Counted from the stretch's first letter, positions 1-6,042 are shown. The stretch: 9,090 nucleotides of DNA from JAVBQU01 sp031548675 (GCA_031548675.1 JAVBQU010000117.1:1-9090); one strand, 5' to 3'. Program-made: numbers and translations. Notes: generated from the sequence alone by a model not told the origin.

Positions 1-1331
1 ACCTCTCCATACAAGATTTTTCCAACTACGCGCAATATATAAACAGCTGTGATAACAATAGATGCACATGCTATAATGGTAAATACTCGATGGAATGTAT
101 CTGCATTTTGGAATGCACCAAAGAAAATAGTCATTTCAGCAGCAAAACCGCTTAATCCGGGCAAGCCTAACGATGCCAAACCGGCAAGCACATAGCAAAC
201 TGAAAGAAAAGGCATAATTTTCATCAAACCTTGCAATTCGCGAATATCTCGTGTGTGTGTACGTCCATAAATCATACCAATCAAGGCAAAGAAAAGGGCT
301 GTCATTAAACCATGTGAAACCATTTGAAGCACTGCTCCAGTCATCGCTGTTTGATTCAACATCAAAATGGCAAATAATACCAATCCACAGTGGCTAACTG
401 ACGAGTAGGCATTGATATATTTCAAGTCGGTTTGAACAATAGCACCAAATGCACCATAAACCACACTGATACCTGTCAATATCAAGAAAATCCAAGAAAG
501 TTCATGAGCAGCCTCTGGCATTAAGAAAATAGCAACACGGAAACATCCGTAACCTCCTAATTTCATCAAAACGCCGGCATGCAGCATAGAAACAGCCGTT
601 GGTGCTGATGCGTGACCGTCAGGTGACCATGTATGAAATGGAAATAATGCACCCAAAACTCCAAATCCCAAAAATGTTAACGGGAAAAAGATTTTTTGCA
701 TATCAACAGGAATATGACGTTGAGCTATTTCTAAAATGTTCATGCTTGCAGGCAAGCCATCTACGGCAGAATTAAAATAAATTCCCAAAATTCCTACTAA
801 AAGGAAAGCTGAACCGCCCATCAGCATCAAAGTCAACTTCATGGCTGAATATTCTTTTCTTCCGGTTCCCCAAACACCAATAAGTAAATACATCGGAATC
901 AGTGCCACTTCGTAGAACATAAACATGGTAAACAAATCTATACTGATAAAAAATCCGAATACACCAATGGAAAGTACCATTAACCATATAAAAAATTCTT
1001 TACTTAATGGATTGATATTCCATGAAGCAAAAACACCTGTAAATACGATAACTGATGATAGTAAAATCATGGCAACCGAAATACCGTCAACGCCCACAGC
1101 ATAATGGATATTAAGTGGCGCATACCAAACAGTACTTGCAGTAAAAAGCATCTCAGCAGTATTGCCGGCACTCCTTTCTGATAAATAGGCAAATAATAAG
1201 CCTACTGCTGCTAAAATCAGTAATGATGAACCTGTTACCATTACTGCACGAATTTGTTTCATATTGCGGCAAGGCAGCAATATCAACGCCATTAATAAAG
1301 GCAGAAATACAAATAGTGAAAGAATATTCAT
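1..1331 (-). CDS. nuoM: NADH-quinone oxidoreductase subunit M (NuoM), 3' end beyond window
   Basis: This is an antiporter-like proton-channel subunit of the complex I membrane arm. Translation from the ATG at 1329-1331 gives 443 codons without a stop up to the window edge. The family usually has about 490-510 residues, so roughly the last 50-70 are missing. I read the frame through the whole segment and saw no break. Recognisable parts are the TM5 glutamate in MFYEVALIPMYLLIGVW (E141), the block HTWSPDGHASAPTAVSMLHAG (residues 233-253, last residue G253), the TM8 lysine in VLMKLGGYG (K257), and E399 in GLSGFAAEM. By-eye alignment with E. coli NuoM (E144, K265, E407) keeps the K-to-E spacing exactly, but the position of the TM7 lysine K234 is leucine (L226). 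It follows nuoL after 32-33 nt with no clear Shine-Dalgarno site, as is usual in Bacteroidota. Identity is very secure. Confidence 0.97.
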   Translation of the reverse strand, partial: MNILSLFVFLPLLMALILLPCRNMKQIRAVMVTGSSLLILAAVGLLFAYLSERSAGNTAEMLFTASTVWYAPLNIHYAVGVDGISVAMILLSSVIVFTGVFASWNINPLSKEFFIWLMVLSIGVFGFFISIDLFTMFMFYEVALIPMYLLIGVWGTGRKEYSAMKLTLMLMGGSAFLLVGILGIYFNSAVDGLPASMNILEIAQRHIPVDMQKIFFPLTFLGFGVLGALFPFHTWSPDGHASAPTAVSMLHAGVLMKLGGYGCFRVAIFLMPEAAHELSWIFLILTGISVVYGAFGAIVQTDLKYINAYSSVSHCGLVLFAILMLNQTAMTGAVLQMVSHGLMTALFFALIGMIYGRTHTRDIRELQGLMKIMPFLSVCYVLAGLASLGLPGLSGFAAEMTIFFGAFQNADTFHRVFTIIACASIVITAVYILRVVGKILYGE

Positions 1332-1364
1332 TTTTTATTATTTGTTTATTCGTTAATGTCTTTT

Positions 1365-3272
1365 TTATACAAATATCACCAAAGCGGCAATAACAATCAC
1401 ACTCATGGCAAATACAAATGCATATTGCTGAACTTGACCTGATTGCAACCCTTTAATGCCTGATGAAACTTTATATGACCAATAGGCTAGAAAATTCATA
1501 AATCCATCTACTACATGGCGGTCAAACCAAGCGATAGGTTTTGAAATGTGTTTGAAAATAATATTTTTAGTTACAAACATGTATATTTCATCAAAATAGA
1601 ATTTGTTGTAAGCCCATTTATAGAATAACTTAATGCTTGAAACCACTTTATCGGAACTGGTATTGGCTTTGCGATACATTAAAGTTGCTGTTCCAATTCC
1701 TACCAAAGCTATCAAAATAGACGGTATTGCAACCGACCATTGAATATGATGTCCAAAAGCAGCACCATCTGAAGTAACTAAGTGTGAAAAAGGAACAAAT
1801 CCGGTTACCAAAGTCAGTACAGCCAAAAATATCAAAGGAAAAGTCATTTTTCCATCAGCTTCGTGAGGTGGGTGATGATAATCTGTTTTCTTTCCCCAGA
1901 AAATATTATAATACAAACGGAACATGTAAAAAGCAGTTAATCCGGCAACAATAAACTGGCAAACAAAAACGGCTTTATTAGCATGTAAAGCTGCTACCAT
2001 AATTTCATCTTTACTGAAAAAGCCTGAAAATGGTGGAATTCCAGCAATAGCCAAACAGGCAATCAAAAATGTGATGTGTGTGATAGGTAAATATTTGCGA
2101 AGATTCCCCATATCTTTCATTTCATTGCTATGAACAGCATGAATAACTGCACCCGCCCCTAAAAATAGCAAGGCTTTGAAGAAAGCGTGTGTAAACAAAT
2201 GGAACATGGATGCCATATAGCCTAAACCTTCATGATCTCCATATTTGGAAACACCTAAAGCTACCATCATATATGCAATTTGTGAAATGGTTGAAAATGC
2301 CAACACCCGTTTAATATCGGTTTGCGTACAGGCAATAATAGCTGCAAACAATGAAGTTGCAGCACCGATGTAAGCAATACCTTCCAATACTTCGGGAGTA
2401 ACGAAAAAGTAAACAGGAAATAAACGAGCTACTAAATAAACTCCTGCAACAACCATAGTTGCAGCATGAATAAGAGCCGAAACAGGCGTTGGACCTTCCA
2501 TTGCATCTGGTAACCAAATGTGCAAAGGCAACATTGCCGATTTTCCTGCACCCCCCATAAAGATTAATGCCATAGCCCAAGTAAATACCGAAGCACCTAA
2601 AAAAGTAGCACCAGCAGCACCTGTCACAATAGCAGCATTATTAGCAGTCAATGTCGCAAAATCAAAAGTACCTGTGTAATAAGATAAAATTAAAATCCCA
2701 ATCAAAAAACCTAAGTCAGCAAAGCGAGTAACAATAAATGCTTTTTTGGAAGCGGCAATTGCCGAAGGTTTGGTATAGTAAAATCCAATCAAAGAGTATG
2801 AAGAAACCCCCACTAATTCCCAAAAAATGTACATTTGGAAAATGTTAGTAGCTACCACTAAGCCTAACATAGAGAAAGTAAACAATGATAACAGGGCATA
2901 ATAGCGATGATAGCCTTTTTCGCCATGCATATAGCTTGTGCTATATAAATGCACCATCAACGAAACAGTTGTGATAACTACCAGCATCATTACTGAAATC
3001 GGGTCAAGCAAAATACCCAAGTTCACTTTTAGTGTCGGCGAAAATTGCATCCATGTGTGACTGAAGGCTTCTATTTTTTGATAAATGCCTGCAGTATCTT
3101 TACCATAAACGAAGAAATATTCGTATGCCGTAAAATAGGAAATAAGAGCAATAGAAAGCAGCCCGGCTGTTCCCAACCAACCTGCAATTTCCGGTTTCAT
3201 TTTGTTACCAAAAAGTCCCAACACAAGGAACATTAGTAATGGAATAGCAAGAATTAATACTAAATAAGTCAT
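1365..3272 (-). CDS. nuoL: NADH-quinone oxidoreductase subunit L (NuoL)
   Basis: NuoL is the distal antiporter-like proton pump of the complex I membrane arm and carries the long lateral helix that runs along it. The 635 residues are a normal full length. Expected residues are present: E152 in the TM5 motif IFWELVGVSSYSLIG, K244 in GGAGKSAMLPLHIWLPDAMEG, H269 in ALIHAATMVVAGVYL, K366 in THAFFKALLFLGAGA, and the broken-helix motif SGFFSKDE (residues 416-423). The C-terminal part (about 540-635) holds the amphipathic lateral helix and the last membrane segment. The start ATG at 3270-3272 opens with a hydrophobic segment, MTYLVLILAIPLLMF. It lies 80 nt after the nuoK stop, in a spacer filled by a 7-nt tandem repeat, and 33 nt before nuoM. 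Nothing in the coding sequence looks broken or foreign. Confidence 0.98.
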   Translation of the reverse strand: MTYLVLILAIPLLMFLVLGLFGNKMKPEIAGWLGTAGLLSIALISYFTAYEYFFVYGKDTAGIYQKIEAFSHTWMQFSPTLKVNLGILLDPISVMMLVVITTVSLMVHLYSTSYMHGEKGYHRYYALLSLFTFSMLGLVVATNIFQMYIFWELVGVSSYSLIGFYYTKPSAIAASKKAFIVTRFADLGFLIGILILSYYTGTFDFATLTANNAAIVTGAAGATFLGASVFTWAMALIFMGGAGKSAMLPLHIWLPDAMEGPTPVSALIHAATMVVAGVYLVARLFPVYFFVTPEVLEGIAYIGAATSLFAAIIACTQTDIKRVLAFSTISQIAYMMVALGVSKYGDHEGLGYMASMFHLFTHAFFKALLFLGAGAVIHAVHSNEMKDMGNLRKYLPITHITFLIACLAIAGIPPFSGFFSKDEIMVAALHANKAVFVCQFIVAGLTAFYMFRLYYNIFWGKKTDYHHPPHEADGKMTFPLIFLAVLTLVTGFVPFSHLVTSDGAAFGHHIQWSVAIPSILIALVGIGTATLMYRKANTSSDKVVSSIKLFYKWAYNKFYFDEIYMFVTKNIIFKHISKPIAWFDRHVVDGFMNFLAYWSYKVSSGIKGLQSGQVQQYAFVFAMSVIVIAALVIFV

Positions 3273-3281
3273 AATTTTTTC

Positions 3282-3354
3282 AATTGAGAATTGAGAATTG
3301 AAAATTGAAAATTGAGTTGCATATAACCTCTACTCTTCAATTTTCTACTCAATT
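3282..3354. repeat. period-7 repeat and imperfect inverted repeat in the nuoK-nuoL spacer
   Basis: Positions 3282-3316 are five consecutive 7-nt units on the plus strand: AATTGAG, AATTGAG, AATTGAA, AATTGAA, AATTGAG. Only the last base varies. The other half of the spacer is partly complementary: GAAAATTGAA (3300-3309) pairs with TTCAATTTTC (3336-3345), and AATTGAG (3289-3295) pairs with CTCAATT (3348-3354). An imperfect hairpin could therefore fill the 80-nt spacer and reach into the nuoK stop codon (3353-3355). There is no gene in this spacer. The function is unknown. It could be a decayed small repeat element or a transcript-processing structure. Confidence 0.75.
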
Positions 3355-3664
3355 AGTGTTTCATTTTATCTAAATTCTTAATTTGAATGTTTTGCAAGTT
3401 CCTGTAGATATTGATAATAATAGCAATAGCTACAGCTGTTTCGGCTGCTGCAATGGCAATGGCAAAAATGGCAAAGAACATTCCTTCCATTTGCCCAGGA
3501 TATAAAAAGCGGTTGAAAACCACAAAATTAATATCAACTGCATTAAGCATCAATTCTAACGAAATTAAAATTGCAAGCATATTTTTACGGGTAAGAAAGC
3601 CGTAAATTCCTGCAAAAAACATGACAGCACCTGCTATCAAATACAATTCCATTGGTACATCCAT
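3353..3664 (-). CDS. nuoK: NADH-quinone oxidoreductase subunit K (NuoK)
   Basis: NuoK is a small three-helix membrane subunit of complex I that provides part of the proton path between NuoJ and NuoN. The 103 residues are the usual family length. The three hydrophobic segments are at about 5-24, 29-50 and 61-86. The two membrane-buried glutamates expected in NuoK are visible: E37 in ISLELMLNAVDINFV and E75 in IAAAETAVAIAI, corresponding to E36 and E72 of E. coli. The ATG at 3662-3664 gives MDVPMELYLI, which fits the usual VPLxxYL opening of the family better than the internal Met at codon 5. The gene lies downstream of the ORF6N gene across an 89-nt spacer and upstream of nuoL. In an uninterrupted operon nuoJ would precede it directly. 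Confidence 0.97.
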   Translation of the reverse strand: MDVPMELYLIAGAVMFFAGIYGFLTRKNMLAILISLELMLNAVDINFVVFNRFLYPGQMEGMFFAIFAIAIAAAETAVAIAIIINIYRNLQNIQIKNLDKMKH

Positions 3665-3672
3665 AATTTTTT

Positions 3673-3711
3673 AATTGAAAATTAAAATTGAAAACTGAAA
3701 TGATGATTCAG
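3673..3711. repeat. period-7 repeat upstream of nuoK
   Basis: Directly before the nuoK start the plus strand reads AATTGAA, AATTAA (one base short), AATTGAA, AACTGAA (3673-3699). It is followed by a short inverted repeat, CTGAA-ATGATGA-TTCAG (3695-3711). The unit is the same type as in the nuoK-nuoL spacer. A weaker inverted match to it, TTCAATTTT at 4288-4296, lies on the other side of the ORF6N gene. The rest of the spacer (3712-3753) is AT-rich, and I see no promoter or terminator in it. Confidence 0.6.
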
Positions 3712-3753
3712 ATTTTCTATTTCAATGTATTAATATATTTCTTTTTAGTCTTT

Positions 3754-4260
3754 TTATTTTCTGTTTGCCAAATAACCAATGGGGTTAAGTGGTTTATTTT
3801 CTTCTTCTTTTTTTGCTGCCAGTTCAGTTAACGCTTGATAAATATCATTGAACTGCATATTGGTTTCTATCATAAAATTTTCAAGCCTTTGATTTAGTTC
3901 TGCATAACCTGTTGCTAATTCACACATGAGAACAAAAGCCCTCATAATGGAAATATTGATTTTTACAGCAGTTTCACTTTTCAATACACTTGACAATATA
4001 GCAACACCTTGCTCTGTAAATACAGATGGCTGATAACGAGAGCCTCCCCAACTTGAGGTCACAAATTGTGACCTCAAGTTTTTCCATTCACTTTCTGATA
4101 ATTCGAACATAAAATCAGAAGGAAAACGAATTAAATTTCTTTTTACCGCTTGCTTCAATACCTTTGTTTCTATTCCATACATCACAGCAAGGTCAAAGTC
4201 GAACATAACCCTGCATCCGCGTACTTCATAGATTTTACTTTGAATAAGCTGTAATTCCAT
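3754..4260 (-). CDS. ORF6N-domain protein (phage-type DNA-binding family)
   Basis: This 168-residue protein has the ORF6N domain (KilA-N/ORF6N group, known from phages and common as scattered genes in Bacteroidota). The domain covers about residues 6-110. The conserved core is visible as RGCRVMFDFDLAVMYGIETK (14-33), KQAVKRN..RFPSDFMFEL (36-54), WGGSRYQPSVFTEQGVAILSS (71-91) and INISIMRAFV (101-110). The C-terminal part (about 115-155) is charged and helical, possibly a coiled coil for dimerisation. DNA binding is inferred from the family; no catalytic residues are apparent. The start at 4258-4260 keeps the usual domain opening intact. The gene interrupts nuoJ-nuoK but runs in the same direction, so it is probably co-transcribed. 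Codons 61 to 71 contain a perfect 31-nt palindrome whose 19-nt core also occurs in the upstream spacer, which suggests self-regulation or a mobility signal. No role in respiration is expected. Confidence 0.9.
   Translation of the reverse strand: MELQLIQSKIYEVRGCRVMFDFDLAVMYGIETKVLKQAVKRNLIRFPSDFMFELSESEWKNLRSQFVTSSWGGSRYQPSVFTEQGVAILSSVLKSETAVKINISIMRAFVLMCELATGYAELNQRLENFMIETNMQFNDIYQALTELAAKKEEENKPLNPIGYLANRK
4050..4080. repeat. perfect 31-nt palindrome inside the ORF6N coding sequence
   Basis: The two arms are AACTTGAGGTCACAA (4050-4064) and its exact reverse complement (4066-4080), around a single central base at 4065. It starts exactly at codon 61 and covers the residues NLRSQFVTSS plus the first base of the following Trp codon. 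The 19-nt core AGGTCACAAATTGTGACCT (4056-4074) is identical to the core of the palindrome upstream of the gene (4314-4332). In mRNA it could form a strong hairpin within the coding region. Confidence 0.95.
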
Positions 4261-4283
4261 TTTTTATAGTATCACTCATATTT

Positions 4284-4304
4284 GATATTCAATTTTGGAA
4301 TATC
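4284..4304. repeat. short inverted repeat next to the 37-nt palindrome
   Basis: GATATTC (4284-4290) and GAATATC (4298-4304) are exact reverse complements separated by a 7-nt loop, AATTTTG. The right arm ends on the base directly before the 37-nt palindrome begins. The two structures together fill 4284-4341, leaving only 23 nt before the ORF6N start codon. The stem is AT-rich and weak on its own. Confidence 0.65.
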
Positions 4305-4341
4305 AAGATTTCAAGGTCACAAATTGTGACCTTGAAATCTT
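4305..4341. repeat. perfect 37-nt palindrome between nuoJ and the ORF6N gene
   Basis: The arms are AAGATTTCAAGGTCACAA (4305-4322) and its exact reverse complement (4324-4341), with one central base at 4323. It overlaps the first two bases transcribed of the nuoJ stop codon region (stop at 4340-4342). In the transcript it would form a stem of about 17 bp directly behind nuoJ. It is not followed by a U-run on the minus strand, so it does not look like a standard intrinsic terminator. It could be an operator for the ORF6N protein, an RNA processing or stabilising hairpin, or the end of a mobile unit. Confidence 0.93.
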
Positions 4342-4855
4342 ACTTACTTTTCCGTGCAATCAAAATTCCCCCGATAATACAAGCCAAAAGCAAAATACTA
4401 ATAGCTTCAAAAGGAAGCAAGTATTGATATTTTCCTGTTCCCATTAAAGCAGCTCCCAATACTTTCATATCTATTTCGCCACCACTGATGGTTTCAACTG
4501 CTTTCAAGCCACTTCTTAAGATTACAAAAATACAAAGAGCTCCACCTGCCAAAGCTGTCAGTAAACCGGGAACGCGCCGTTTTAATTCTACTTTATCTAC
4601 TTTATCACCGACATGGCTAGTAAGGAAAATGGAAAAAATAAGCAGCACAAGCACACCTCCTGCATAAACAGTGATTTGCACTGCTGCCAAAAAATGATAA
4701 TCCAACAAAAAGTATAATCCTGCTGTAGCAAATAATACAAACATTAAGAATGTAGCTGCCCGCAACATACGTCGTGTAGTTACCGTCAATATTGAAAATA
4801 CAACGATAATTACCGATAAAATTCCAAAAATAACTTGTGATGCTGTAATATCCAT
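4340..4855 (-). CDS. nuoJ: NADH-quinone oxidoreductase subunit J (NuoJ)
   Basis: NuoJ is a membrane subunit between NuoH and NuoK. Its third helix contains a pi-bulge thought to couple quinone chemistry to proton movement. The 171 residues form about five hydrophobic segments, which is normal for the family. The diagnostic third helix is visible as LAAVQITVYAGGVLVLLIF (residues 56-74), with the conserved Tyr at 64 and the glycine pair after it. The last segment, LLPFEAISILLLACIIGG (146-163), is also typical. The start ATG is at 4853-4855. The preceding 141 nt after nuoI hold repeats rather than a gene. The stop codon at 4340-4342 is overlapped by the 37-nt palindrome that introduces the ORF6N gene. 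Confidence 0.96.
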   Translation of the reverse strand: MDITASQVIFGILSVIIVVFSILTVTTRRMLRAATFLMFVLFATAGLYFLLDYHFLAAVQITVYAGGVLVLLIFSIFLTSHVGDKVDKVELKRRVPGLLTALAGGALCIFVILRSGLKAVETISGGEIDMKVLGAALMGTGKYQYLLPFEAISILLLACIIGGILIARKSK

Positions 4856-4862
4856 ATCTTTT

Positions 4863-4998
4863 AACTATGAGTTATGAATGATAAATGATGAACTTTTTCA
4901 TTCGTCGTTTTGCATTCATTATTTATTTGTTACTTAAATTTTCCCTATTTATTTTCTGTTAAATATTTGTACAACGCTGTACAATATAGTTCATCATT
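4863..4998. repeat. nuoI-nuoJ spacer: period-7 repeat with an inverted partner
   Basis: Next to the nuoJ start the plus strand carries AACTATG, AGTTATG, AATGATA, AATGATG, AACTTTT (4863-4897), a degenerate 7-nt array. At the other end, touching the nuoI stop, lies AGTTCATCATT (4988-4998), the exact reverse complement of AATGATGAACT (4884-4894). Between them are AT-rich DNA and a 6-bp inverted repeat, TTGTAC-AACGCT-GTACAA (4967-4984). The 20 nt at 4859-4878 are identical to 7123-7142 before nuoH. The 12-mer TCATTATTTATT occurs here (4916-4927) and in the nuoH spacer (7182-7193). No gene is present. Confidence 0.7.
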
Positions 4999-5488
4999 AC
5001 TCGCTTACCTTTTCTTCTTTTACCTTCTCTTCGAGTTTTGATCCTTCGTTGTTTAGTTTCTTCAATAATTTGCTGTGTGTAAACATACTTTGCTCGAAAT
5101 CTTGATTAAATTCAATGGCATCGGAAGGACATGATAATACACAAAGGTTGCAAAATGAGCATTTTCCTAAATCATATTCATGACATTCTAAAATCTTTTT
5201 CTTTTTTCCGTCTTCGGTTTCTTCTGTATAGCTTGTAATGGTTATTGTTCCATTCGGGCAGTTCATCTGGCATATTCCACAAGCTGTACATTTATGCTCG
5301 TTCTTAGCATTGTGAGGCATTGTCAAAACAGATTTATAACGATCTGACATTTGCAAAGTAGCTCTGTTTTCGGGATAGCATTCCGTAATTTTAGGACGAA
5401 AAAAGTTTCTTAATGAGATTTTCATTCCGGTTGCCAAAGAAGCTAAGGCAACAAACCATGATTTCATGTATTTTACAAATCCTTTCAT
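4997..5488 (-). CDS. nuoI: NADH-quinone oxidoreductase subunit I (NuoI), 2x[4Fe-4S] protein
   Basis: NuoI is the ferredoxin-like subunit of the connecting module and holds clusters N6a and N6b, which pass electrons towards NuoB and quinone. The 163-residue protein has the two expected motifs: CTACGICQMNCP (cysteines 67, 70, 73, 77) and CSFCNLCVLSCP (cysteines 110, 113, 116, 120). The N-terminus (about 1-30) is the amphipathic part that lies against the membrane arm, followed by the typical segment with RPKITECYPE. The C-terminal tail (about 148-163) is rich in Lys and Glu. In this operon, which shows no nuoEFG, NuoI is the likely entry point for electrons from a ferredoxin or flavodoxin-type donor (inference). 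The ATG at 5486-5488 gives the normal family start. The gene follows the GxxExxY cassette and precedes the repeat-filled I|J spacer. Confidence 0.97.
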   Translation of the reverse strand: MKGFVKYMKSWFVALASLATGMKISLRNFFRPKITECYPENRATLQMSDRYKSVLTMPHNAKNEHKCTACGICQMNCPNGTITITSYTEETEDGKKKKILECHEYDLGKCSFCNLCVLSCPSDAIEFNQDFEQSMFTHSKLLKKLNNEGSKLEEKVKEEKVSE

Positions 5489-5502
5489 GTGCGTTTTATT
5501 TT

Positions 5503-5535
5503 TCCCGCAGAACTTACTGAATTCGCGGATTTTTC
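5503..5535. repeat. CGCTGA-type repeat, copy A (nuoI side)
   Basis: Copy A begins TCCCGCAGAACT at 5503 and continues to the T-run near 5535. It matches copy B (5572-5605) as a direct repeat with a few differences (for example TACTGA against CGCTGA). It matches copy C (6010-6039) as an inverted repeat. It lies 14 nt upstream of the nuoI start codon, so it is part of the nuoI leader. Copies A and B are GC-richer than the surrounding DNA. Confidence 0.85.
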
Positions 5536-5571
5536 TTTATAAATTATTTGCCTATAATTTGCTATTTTGCT

Positions 5572-5605
5572 TCCCGCAGAACTCGCTGATTTTGCAGAAT
5601 TTTGC
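5572..5605. repeat. CGCTGA-type repeat, copy B (3' side of the GxxExxY gene)
   Basis: The copy starts TCCCGCAGAACTCGCTGA at 5572 and is the better inverted match to copy C on the other side of the GxxExxY gene: TCCCGC, one mismatch, then GAACTCGCTGA, then a similar TTGCAGAAT/ACGCGGAAT end. It ends in a small stem ATTTTGC-TTT-GCAAAAT (5599-5615), about 12 nt beyond the GxxExxY stop codon. The stem lacks a following U-run on the transcribed strand, so I do not call it a terminator. Confidence 0.85.
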
Positions 5606-5626
5606 TTTGCAAAATATTTTGTTGTA

Positions 5627-6004
5627 TTATAAGTTATTTACTTTTCTATAAATTGATTTATCAATATCGCTTGTATTAAAATTTACCAATATTCCTAACT
5701 TCAAGCCTGTTAATTTCAAATATGTAAGAAGTTGTTTATGATGTACATCATGAATTTCTTCAACAGATTTTATTTCAATAATTACTTTGTTGTTAACAAT
5801 TAGGTCTGCCCGAAATCCAAATTCTTGTTTTATATCATCATAAACCACTGATATTGGACATTGCGTTTTAACCTCTAAACCTTCTTTCTTCAATTCATAT
5901 GCAAGAATATTTTCATAAACAGATTCTAATAATCCTGGTCCAAGTGCCTTATAAATTTTAAATATAGCACCTCGTGTTTTATATGAAATATCATTTTCAG
6001 TCAT
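5627..6004 (-). CDS. GxxExxY family protein (PD-(D/E)XK nuclease-like)
   Basis: This 125-residue protein belongs to the GxxExxY family, which is scattered through bacterial genomes and is often assigned to the PD-(D/E)XK nuclease fold. The name-giving motif is G24-LL-E27-SV-Y30 within GPGLLESVYENILAYEL. The nuclease-like residues are D67 in FRADLIV and E77-I-K79 in VIIEIKS, followed by Q91 in HHKQLLTYLKL. This is the usual Asp...Glu-x-Lys pattern with a trailing Gln. Length is normal and the reading frame intact. Whether it cuts nucleic acid is not known for the family, so nuclease activity is inference. The gene sits alone between nuoH and nuoI in operon direction. Its start codon is 5 nt from repeat copy C, and its stop is followed by copies B and A. 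The coding region looks more AT-rich than the neighbouring nuo genes, which together with the repeats suggests insertion. Confidence 0.92.
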   Translation of the reverse strand: MTENDISYKTRGAIFKIYKALGPGLLESVYENILAYELKKEGLEVKTQCPISVVYDDIKQEFGFRADLIVNNKVIIEIKSVEEIHDVHHKQLLTYLKLTGLKLGILVNFNTSDIDKSIYRKVNNL

Positions 6005-6009
6005 TTCTT

Positions 6010-6039
6010 ATTCCGCGTTTTCAGCGAGTTCAGCGGGAA
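6010..6039. repeat. CGCTGA-type repeat, copy C (inverted, 5' side of the GxxExxY gene)
   Basis: Read on the minus strand this is TTCCCGCTGAACTCGCTGA followed by AAACGCGGAAT. It aligns with copies A and B on the plus strand, so it forms an inverted repeat around the GxxExxY gene. It begins only 3 nt after the nuoH stop codon (6043-6045) and ends 5 nt before the GxxExxY start, so it fills that junction completely and acts as its leader. Confidence 0.87.
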
Positions 6040-6042
6040 ATA

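Noticed and set aside
772..987. Open frame of 71 codons on the minus strand in the nuoM region
   Set aside because: It is in another frame than NuoM, which reads without a break through the same bases and has strong family motifs; the short frame is a shadow.
3282..3316. CRISPR array
   Set aside because: The units are 7 nt and contiguous without spacers, and no cas gene is present.
4305..4341. Rho-independent terminator after nuoJ
   Set aside because: The stem is strong but no U-run follows on the transcribed strand, and essential nuo genes lie downstream.
4856..4996. Internal promoter with the Bacteroidota -7 motif (TAnnTTTG) in the longer spacers
   Set aside because: I looked for the motif on the minus strand in the intergenic spacers and found no convincing match.
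5466..5651. Plus-strand open frame of 61 codons across the CGCTGA repeats A and B
   Set aside because: It is only a translation of the repeats and the nuoI start region. The hydrophobic, repeated peptide has no domain and opposes the operon.
3754..6004. Toxin-antitoxin or defence island made of the ORF6N, GxxExxY and four-helix-bundle genes
   Set aside because: The three genes are not adjacent; each is separated from the others by nuo genes, and none pairs with a partner gene as such systems do.
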